From assembly GCA_027457205.1 (NCBI GenBank), contig DAIDTM010000113.1:1-10174 (forward strand): DNA of 10,174 nt, in the 5' to 3' direction. This DNA comes from Anaerolineae bacterium (GTDB lineage Bacteria; Chloroflexota; Anaerolineae; UBA4142). The notes below the pieces were generated by a model. That model worked only from the letters and a program-made list of their open reading frames with translations. It was not told where the DNA came from and ran no database searches. Numbering within the stretch: the first letter of the stretch is position 1; every line of letters starts with the position of its first letter. The position numbers were made by a program, and so were the translations under genes. Positions 5,668 to 10,174 of this stretch are shown here, in pieces.

Positions 5668-7557
5668 ATGAGTGAATCGCCAGTCACTTCCGACGCTGCC
5701 GGGACAACGCGCGCCCGCGCTCGTCGCCGTCGTCGTGGACTGCCGCGCAAATTTCTCACGCTCTACGCGATTGTCGCCCTCTGCTTCTTCCTCGCCGTCC
5801 TCTTCGCCGCTTACGAAATCGTCTATCGCGACCGCGTGATTTTGGGCGTCACCGTTTTTGGGCAGCCGCTTCAGGGGCTTACACGCGCGGATGCCGACCA
5901 ATTTCTGCAAAAACAGTTCGGCGAGCCGGACGCTATCCTCGCGCGCTTTGGCGGCGAGCCGATCACGCTGCGTGACGGCGCGCAGACTTGGCGCGCCTAT
6001 CCCTGGCAGCTTGGACTCCGCACCGATTTCAGTCCGGTCGCGCAAGCCGCGATCCAGCTGGGGCATCAAGGTTCGGTCCCGGCGATGCTTGTCGACCAGG
6101 CGCGCTGCCTGTGGTTCGGCTGCGACTTGGGCACGGTCGCGCAGTTTGACGAGCCGACCGCGCTGGCGTATCTCGGCTGGCTCGCGCCGCAGGTCGATCA
6201 ACCGGCGCGCGATGCGTCGCTCCGCATCGATGGACTGCACGTCGTCGCGACGCCGGCGCAGAACGGGCGCGTGCTGGACGGCGCGGCGATGCTCGATCAG
6301 TTGCGCGCGCGCGTTCTCAGCGGCGACCGCAGCGACATTCCGCTCACCTTTCGCGCGACCACGCCGCAGCTGGCGAATGTCGATGGCGCGAGAGCGCAAG
6401 CGGAAGCGATTCTCGCCGCGCCGGTCGTGCTCACCTTCAACGGACACGCCTGGGCAATCGATCAAGCCGCGCTCGCATCGATGATTTCGATCCAGCGGCA
6501 GTCTACCGCCGATGGCAAGGCAACGCTCGCCGTCTCGCTGAATCATTCGCAGCTGGTCGCCTACCTCCAGCCGCTGGCGCGCGACATTGATCAGCCGGCG
6601 CGCGATGCGCGCTTTCATTTCGACGACAAGACCGGCGCGCTCACGCCGACCGTGCCGAGTCAGTATGGTCAATCGCTGGACGCCGAAACCGCGGCAAAGC
6701 AGATCGAGCAGCAGGTGCTGGCGAGCGCGTCGCGCGTTCCCGGCTCCGCCAGCCCGATGCAAACGCTCAGCGCGCGCACGATCGGCTTGCCGGTCACGCT
6801 GACCAAGCCGACGATTGCGATGGAAGACGCGGCGAAATTCGGCATCAAAGAACTGGTCGCGCAGGGGGTTAGCAATTTCAGGGGATCGACGCCGGGGCGC
6901 ATTCAAAACATCGTCACGACGACGGACGCGATGGACGGCATCGCCGTTCCACCCGGCGGCGTGTTCTCCTTCGATCAGTACTTGCCGGAGGTCGTCGAGG
7001 CGAACGGCTACGACGACGCGTACATCATCTTCGCCGACCGCACAATTTTGGGACCGGGCGGCGGCGTGTGCCAGGTTTCGACGACGGTCTTTCGCGCTGC
7101 GTTCTTCGGCGGCTTTCCGATCGTCGAGCGGTGGGCGCACGCGTACCACGTTGGTTTCTACGAACCGCCGGTGGGATTGGATGCAACCGTATTCGCGCCT
7201 TCGGTCGATTTCAAATTCAGGAACGACACCGACGCGTATTTGCTGGTCCAGCCGACCGTCGATTTGAAAACCGATGCGCTCACGTTCAACCTTTACGGTA
7301 CCAAGCCGAACCGTACGGTCGTCATGGAAGATCCGATCATCGAAAATGTTGTGGCGCACGGTCCGGCGATCTATACCGACGACCCGACATTGGCGAAAGG
7401 CGTTGTCAAGCAGGTGGATTTCGCGCACGATGGCAGCGACGTGACCATCTGGCGGAAAATTCTCGTCAACGGTCAGGTCGTCAAGCGCGAGAAATTCTTC
7501 AGCCGCTATCAGCCCTGGGTCGCGCGGTACATGGTGGGAACCAAGGTGACGCCGTAA
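5668..7557 (+). CDS. Membrane-anchored VanW-domain protein with PG_binding_4-like modules (YoaR-type)
   Basis: A 629-aa protein of the YoaR/VanW group, probably anchored in the membrane and facing the cell wall. Residues 16-28 are very basic (RARARRRRRGLPRK), followed by one helix (about 29-50): a signal anchor with positive-inside topology. The extracytoplasmic part has two PG_binding_4-like modules (roughly 60-175 and 240-375), each next to a DQPARDA motif (177-183 and 308-314). The VanW domain spans about 391-545, with GVFSFDQYLPE (431-441), the signature GPGGGVCQVSTTVFRAAF (462-479) and GLDATVFAPSVDFKFRN (503-519). The last 85 residues look like a G5-type strand-rich tail. The ATG at 5668 sits 7 nt after a -10 box; an upstream TTG at 5602 is inside the palindrome and is rejected. 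The biochemical function of VanW domains is not established, and nothing here implies vancomycin resistance. Confidence 0.9.
   Translation: MSESPVTSDAAGTTRARARRRRRGLPRKFLTLYAIVALCFFLAVLFAAYEIVYRDRVILGVTVFGQPLQGLTRADADQFLQKQFGEPDAILARFGGEPITLRDGAQTWRAYPWQLGLRTDFSPVAQAAIQLGHQGSVPAMLVDQARCLWFGCDLGTVAQFDEPTALAYLGWLAPQVDQPARDASLRIDGLHVVATPAQNGRVLDGAAMLDQLRARVLSGDRSDIPLTFRATTPQLANVDGARAQAEAILAAPVVLTFNGHAWAIDQAALASMISIQRQSTADGKATLAVSLNHSQLVAYLQPLARDIDQPARDARFHFDDKTGALTPTVPSQYGQSLDAETAAKQIEQQVLASASRVPGSASPMQTLSARTIGLPVTLTKPTIAMEDAAKFGIKELVAQGVSNFRGSTPGRIQNIVTTTDAMDGIAVPPGGVFSFDQYLPEVVEANGYDDAYIIFADRTILGPGGGVCQVSTTVFRAAFFGGFPIVERWAHAYHVGFYEPPVGLDATVFAPSVDFKFRNDTDAYLLVQPTVDLKTDALTFNLYGTKPNRTVVMEDPIIENVVAHGPAIYTDDPTLAKGVVKQVDFAHDGSDVTIWRKILVNGQVVKREKFFSRYQPWVARYMVGTKVTP
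6196..6609 (+). repeat. Internal direct repeat within the VanW-protein gene
   Basis: A 21-bp segment at 6196-6216 recurs at 6589-6609 with one silent mismatch (gatcaA/Gccgg...), 393 nt apart and in frame. Both copies encode DQPARDA, followed by a strand of similar character (SLRID, RFHFD). They mark corresponding positions of two adjacent modules, consistent with an ancient domain duplication. Confidence 0.6.
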
Positions 7558-7563
7558 AATGAT

Positions 7564-7588
7564 CGGGGCGGGTCTCAGACCCGCCCCG
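7564..7588. terminator. Shared hairpin between the VanW gene and the convergent reductase gene
   Basis: An 11-bp perfect GC-rich stem (7564-7574 with 7578-7588) with a TCA loop sits 6 nt after the VanW-gene stop. The TCA loop is itself the TGA stop codon of the minus-strand reductase. The plus-strand tail is TGTTTCCT and the minus-strand tail is ATCATTTTA, so the T-runs are short and termination strength is uncertain in both directions. Confidence 0.65.
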
Positions 7589-8720
7589 TGTTTCCTCGCT
7601 TGAGCAACCTCTTCATCCCGTTAAGAATCGTCTGACGATAAGACGATGGTCCCTCCGCCATTTCCATCGCCGCATCCTGCACCGATACGCTGCGCGCCGC
7701 GATATGGTACGCCAGATGCGGCATTCGATAAAACACCTGCGTCAGCGCCCACGCGTACCGGAAATCGGAATTGATTTCTGTGTTGATGCGCCGCGTATAC
7801 GCCGATAGATCAAACTCATCGTGATCGAACGCGCTCGCGATCTCCTCTGCCGCGATTTGCCCGCTGCGAATGGCGTAATAGATTCCCTCCGCCGTGAATG
7901 GATCGACCACCCCTGCCGCGTCGCCAACGAGCGCGGCGCGCGGCGCGTGATAACGCGCAAACTGTCCGCCCAGCGGCACGCGATGCCCCCGCGCAAACCT
8001 TTCCTTCGCGCCGCGCAGTGACGGCTCAACCCCGATGTAGCGCGCGAGTTCCGCGCGCAAATCGTGTTGGCGTCCCCGACCCATGAAATAGCCGATGCCG
8101 ACGGAGAGGTGCTCCGCCTTGGGGAAAATCCAGCCATAGCCCCACGGAATCACGCCGAAATCCAGATGAAACGTGCCGCGCCATTCGTCAAGCGCGGTGG
8201 ACGGCGCTTCCATCTCCGCTTCCAGCGCGACCGCCAGCCGGCGATGCGGCGGCAGCCCTGCCGCGCGTCGCACGATGCCATTCACGCCATCCGCGCCGAC
8301 GACGAACGCGGCGCGCAGCGTCTCGCTTTTCGTCGTGATCGTCGCGCCGCGCGCGTCGAACGCGATCTGCGACACCGGCTGCGCGTCGCGCAGTTCCGCG
8401 CCGGCGCGCGCCGCGCGTTCCGCGAGCAGCGCGTCGAACTTGTCGCGCATCACCGCCCACGCGATGCCCGCGGGCGTGCGCGTTCGCTCCGCGCCATACG
8501 CAATCGAGACCTGGCTGATCGTCTGCTCCACCGCCGGCGCAAAATCGAAATCCAGCACATCGCGGACTTTGGTCGTCAGTCCGCCGCCGCACGGTTTATA
8601 GCGCGGTATTTTTTCTTTTTCGAGCAAGAGGACGCGCAGACCGGCTTTCGCCAAACCATACGCGGCGTACGCGCCGCCCGGTCCCGCGCCGACCACTACC
8701 ACGTCCCATTCTGCCGTCAT
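7575..8720 (-). CDS. Geranylgeranyl reductase family FAD-dependent oxidoreductase
   Basis: A 381-aa flavoprotein of the geranylgeranyl reductase/ChlP superfamily (TIGR02032 type). Members reduce isoprenoid double bonds in archaeal-type lipids, chlorophyll side chains, menaquinone or carotenoid-like substrates. Motifs in order: the dinucleotide-binding VVVVGAGPGGAYAA (7-20), YKPCGGGL (41-48) with the family cysteine, RDKFDALL (92-99), VGADGVNGIVR (141-151), the substrate-side GYGWIFP (194-200) and the FAD-phosphate motif LVGDAAGVVDPFTAEGI (264-280). Length is normal and all key residues are present. The ATG at 8720 follows a weak GGCGAG sequence. The remnant end of the MFS frame lies only 13 nt upstream, so the two genes probably form one operon. 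The stop codon is the loop of the terminator hairpin. The substrate is unknown; menaquinone or polyprenyl lipid reduction are possibilities only. Confidence 0.9.
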   Translation of the reverse strand: MTAEWDVVVVGAGPGGAYAAYGLAKAGLRVLLLEKEKIPRYKPCGGGLTTKVRDVLDFDFAPAVEQTISQVSIAYGAERTRTPAGIAWAVMRDKFDALLAERAARAGAELRDAQPVSQIAFDARGATITTKSETLRAAFVVGADGVNGIVRRAAGLPPHRRLAVALEAEMEAPSTALDEWRGTFHLDFGVIPWGYGWIFPKAEHLSVGIGYFMGRGRQHDLRAELARYIGVEPSLRGAKERFARGHRVPLGGQFARYHAPRAALVGDAAGVVDPFTAEGIYYAIRSGQIAAEEIASAFDHDEFDLSAYTRRINTEINSDFRYAWALTQVFYRMPHLAYHIAARSVSVQDAAMEMAEGPSSYRQTILNGMKRLLKRGNTGRV

Positions 8721-8733
8721 ATCGGCTCGCCAA

Positions 8734-8907
8734 CTAGATCGACGCCTTGCCCGGCGCAGTCTCGACGGCGGGGGCGACTGTTTTCGCCAGCATCATCTGC
8801 GATTCCTTTAGCAAGAGCAGGACGCCGCAACCCACCACGATCAACCCGACGAGCGCGAGCAGCGACGGCGCAAAAGTCCCCGTCACACTTTCCAGCCAAC
8901 CCATTCC
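8734..8907 (-). pseudogene. Separated C-terminal piece of the FLVCR-like MFS transporter (after in-frame TAA)
   Basis: Reading on from the TAA at 8908-8910 in the same frame gives 57 sense codons, GMGWLESVTGTFAPSLLALVGLIVVGCGVLLLLKESQ and a hydrophilic tail, up to TAG at 8734-8736. The segment supplies the end of transmembrane helix 11, helix 12 and a cytoplasmic tail. Adding it gives about 419-420 aa, the usual length for an MFS protein, and a 13-nt gap to the reductase instead of 187 nt. A local ATG at 8904 directly abuts AAGGA, so efficient reinitiation looks unlikely. This is best read as a nonsense mutation, assembly error or readthrough site; the sequence alone cannot say which. Confidence 0.7.
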
Positions 8908-9993
8908 TTAAATGAAGATGACCGAGATTTGTCCCGCGAGCATGAACAAACCGTTCGAGGTTCCCTCCGGCACGGGATAGGTGATTTCCGCGCCGTACTG
9001 GAATGCGACGGGCGCGACGCCGTTCAGGAACAAACCGAGCGCGAAGAAGGAGAGCATCAAAAAAGCGTACCCGCTGCCGTAGGTCAATCCAAGCAAGCCG
9101 GGAATCGAGCAGGCAACGCCGATCAGCAAAATGACTTTGCGCTTGCGCAGCCGATCCGAAATCATCGGAAGGACGACCGCGCCGACGATGCCGCCGATCA
9201 ACATGATTCCGCCCATCTCGCCCGCCTGGGTGATCGTCATCCCTTTGGGTCGCACGATTCCTTCCACCCAGGTCGACAAGCCGTTGAAGATGCCGCTGCC
9301 GACGAACAGCACGAACGCGAGGTAATAGAAATCGCGTTGGCGCAAAATCTGCTTCAGTCCATCCAGCATGAGCGCGCGCTGATCGTACCCCGGCGGACTC
9401 GCCGGCGTCGGCGGATTTTCGCGAGCCAGAACGAGAAAGGTCACTGACGAAAGCGCCGCGACCGCGCCATAGATCAACAGCGTCACCCGAAAGCCGTACG
9501 ACAGGACGAGAAAAGGCGTGAGCACTTCGCCGATCGCGATGCCCAGGAAGGAAGCCACCGCTGCCAAACCGACCGCCGTCGCGCGCTCCTCGATCGCAAA
9601 CCATCTCGCGGCGACCTTCGCCCACGCGCCGAGGAGAAAGGGCTGCGCGATCGCGATGCCGATGGTGAACACCAACGTGAGATTGAAATCGGATGCGAAC
9701 GCGCCGCGCAGCAACGCAAACACGCCCATCAGGATCGCACCAAAGCCGACGGCTTTGCGGAATCCGAAGGTATCAATCGCCCACGCCGCGGGGATTGCCA
9801 TCGGAATGTAGACGATCATGAAACTCATCGCGAGAAAGCCGATTTCCAGTTCGCTGACGTGATAGTGCGTCGCCGCTGGACCGGTGACGGGCGCAAAACA
9901 GATCCAGAGGATTTGAATTGTCACGTTGATAAACATGAATGCCAGGAGAACGATCCACCGATAACTGTACACCTTGACGTTTGACGTGCCCAC
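8908..9993 (-). CDS. FLVCR-like MFS transporter, C-terminally truncated by an in-frame stop
   Basis: A 361-aa major facilitator protein with eleven visible helices. The MFS motif A-type loop is present at AIDTFGFRKAVGFG (72-85). The opening YSYRWIVLLAFMFINVTIQILWICFAPV and the late motif QYGAEITYPVPEGTSNG (332-348) resemble the FLVCR/DIRC2 group, whose animal members carry heme, choline, ethanolamine or thiamine. That substrate range cannot be carried over to a bacterial relative. The GTG start at 9993 is supported by GGGGAGG 6 nt upstream. The frame stops with TAA at 8908-8910, in or just after helix 11 (GQISVIFI), although the same frame continues with a convincing helix 12 (see 8734-8907). 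The protein is therefore either truncated, a recent pseudogene, translated by readthrough or affected by a base error. The reductase gene follows on the same strand. Confidence 0.82.
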   Translation of the reverse strand: MGTSNVKVYSYRWIVLLAFMFINVTIQILWICFAPVTGPAATHYHVSELEIGFLAMSFMIVYIPMAIPAAWAIDTFGFRKAVGFGAILMGVFALLRGAFASDFNLTLVFTIGIAIAQPFLLGAWAKVAARWFAIEERATAVGLAAVASFLGIAIGEVLTPFLVLSYGFRVTLLIYGAVAALSSVTFLVLARENPPTPASPPGYDQRALMLDGLKQILRQRDFYYLAFVLFVGSGIFNGLSTWVEGIVRPKGMTITQAGEMGGIMLIGGIVGAVVLPMISDRLRKRKVILLIGVACSIPGLLGLTYGSGYAFLMLSFFALGLFLNGVAPVAFQYGAEITYPVPEGTSNGLFMLAGQISVIFI

Positions 9994-9999
9994 GTAAAA

Positions 10000-10006
10000 C
10001 CTCCCC
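10000..10006 (-). promoter_or_regulatory. Ribosome-binding site of the MFS gene
   Basis: GGGGAGG on the minus strand, 6 nt before the GTG at 9993. It is the strongest Shine-Dalgarno match in the window and decides the start of the transporter gene. Confidence 0.8.
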
Positions 10007-10026
10007 AGGGATTTTTGTATTCACCG

Positions 10027-10058
10027 AGCTGAAGCGTTGGAGCGAGCTTGCTTCGGCT
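10027..10058 (-). promoter_or_regulatory. Hairpin in the leader of the MFS gene
   Basis: AGCCGAAGC and GCTTCAGCT (minus-strand reading, 10058-10050 and 10035-10027) can form a 9-bp stem with one C-A mismatch and a 14-nt loop. It lies between the T-run at 10091-10097 and the ribosome-binding site. No known riboswitch consensus was recognised. AATACAAA downstream of it (near 10012-10020) could be a weak -10 element, but no good -35 accompanies it. Confidence 0.35.
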
Positions 10059-10080
10059 TGCGATGACGCAGACGGAACGG

Positions 10081-10173
10081 TTACGAAAACAAAAAAACCG
10101 CCCAAGCATCCAACTCCTGGTTATTCTGGAGCGAGACCTGAGCGGGCAACCATGCCATACTCCCATCTGGCGC
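10081..10173 (-). CDS. Possible 3' end of a minus-strand gene (30 codons in window)
   Basis: A frame open from the right edge encodes APDGSMAWLPAQVSLQNN followed by QELDAWAVFLFS and stops with TAA at 10081-10083. The composition (Trp, Leu, Pro, Gln, Ala; ending DAWAVF) is protein-like and vaguely recalls the last strand of an SH3b domain. The window is too short to prove coding. A competing open frame ends at 10121-10123 (WEYGMVARSGLAPE), which would place the T-run hairpin directly after a stop codon. Both cannot be right; neither is recognised as a family. Confidence 0.25.
   Translation of the reverse strand, partial: APDGSMAWLPAQVSLQNNQELDAWAVFLFS
10091..10145 (-). terminator. Terminator-like hairpin with T-run upstream of the MFS gene
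   Basis: On the minus strand CCGCTCAGG (10145-10137) can pair over nine positions, two of them G-U, with CTTGGGCGG (10106-10098). The right arm is followed at once by seven T and then GTTTT. The 30-nt interior contains a smaller CTCC/GGAG stem. It would end an upstream minus-strand transcript, or act as an attenuator in the MFS leader about 100 nt before the start codon. Confidence 0.5.
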
Positions 10174-10174
10174 G

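Noticed and set aside
5536..7428. Very long open frame antisense to the VanW gene (about 630 codons)
   Set aside because: It is Arg/Asp/His-rich with no recognisable motifs or helices and starts inside other features. It is the mirror of a GC-rich gene with strong codon bias, whereas the sense frame carries the VanW and membrane-anchor signatures.
5668..7557. Vancomycin resistance determinant
   Set aside because: VanW domains are widespread in wall-associated proteins. No VanA/H/X ligase, reductase or dipeptidase genes and no VanRS regulators are nearby.
8064..8915. Plus-strand open frame opposite the reductase gene
   Set aside because: Low-complexity Arg/Ala-rich translation without motifs; the reductase frame has all flavoprotein signatures.
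8717..9625. Alternative minus-strand frame across the MFS gene
   Set aside because: Arg/Gly/Asp-rich and non-hydrophobic, while the overlapping frame has regular membrane helices. The continuation of the MFS lies in the MFS frame itself, so a frameshift into this frame is not needed.

Overview
This is a GC-rich bacterial chromosomal window, gene-dense and coding on both strands, with many GTG starts and 4-bp gene overlaps. The protein types suggest a Chloroflexota (Anaerolineae-like) genome: a GT87-like multi-pass membrane protein, a DPM/DPG-like GT2, a YoaR-type VanW protein, a WbaP/WcaJ-like polyprenyl phosphotransferase and a FLVCR-like transporter. That placement is inference from protein flavour; no rRNA or other marker gene is present. 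I see no tRNA, rRNA, CRISPR array, insertion sequence or integrase.

Layout. (A) 1-1903, plus strand: a polycistron with the C-terminal part of a membrane protein (probably a lipid-linked-sugar mannosyltransferase type), a TIGR04282/DUF2064 nucleotidyl/glycosyltransferase-like protein, and a DPM/DPG-synthase-like GT2. (B) 1932-3196, plus strand: a good sigma70-type promoter, then a MaoC-type hotdog hydratase and ribonuclease HII, closed by a 15-bp terminator hairpin that contains the rnhB stop codon. (C) 3205-5525, minus strand: a GT2 followed by a translationally coupled polyprenyl-phosphate glycosylphosphotransferase, i.e. initiation and extension of an undecaprenyl-linked surface glycan. 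(D) 5525-5668: a divergent intergenic region with two sigma70-like promoters. Each places its -10 hexamer exactly 7 nt from a start codon, which predicts leaderless mRNAs. A 10-bp inverted repeat lies between them. (E) 5668-7557, plus strand: a membrane-anchored VanW/PG_binding_4 protein of 629 aa, ending in a terminator shared with the convergent gene. (F) 7575-9993, minus strand: a FLVCR-like MFS transporter and then a geranylgeranyl-reductase-family flavoprotein. The MFS reading frame carries an in-frame TAA about 58 codons before its expected end. The missing last helix is still encoded in the same frame and ends 13 nt before the reductase. (G) 9994-10174: a structured leader of the MFS gene with a terminator-like hairpin plus T-run, and possibly the 3' end of another minus-strand gene.

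Regions A, C and E all concern the cell envelope: polyprenyl-linked sugars, glycan assembly and a wall-associated VanW protein. Region F pairs a transporter with an isoprenoid-reducing enzyme, as expected for membrane lipid or cofactor metabolism. No clearly new defence or mobile system is visible. The points most worth a second look are the interrupted MFS gene, the paired leaderless divergent promoters with their palindrome, and the structured leader at the right edge.
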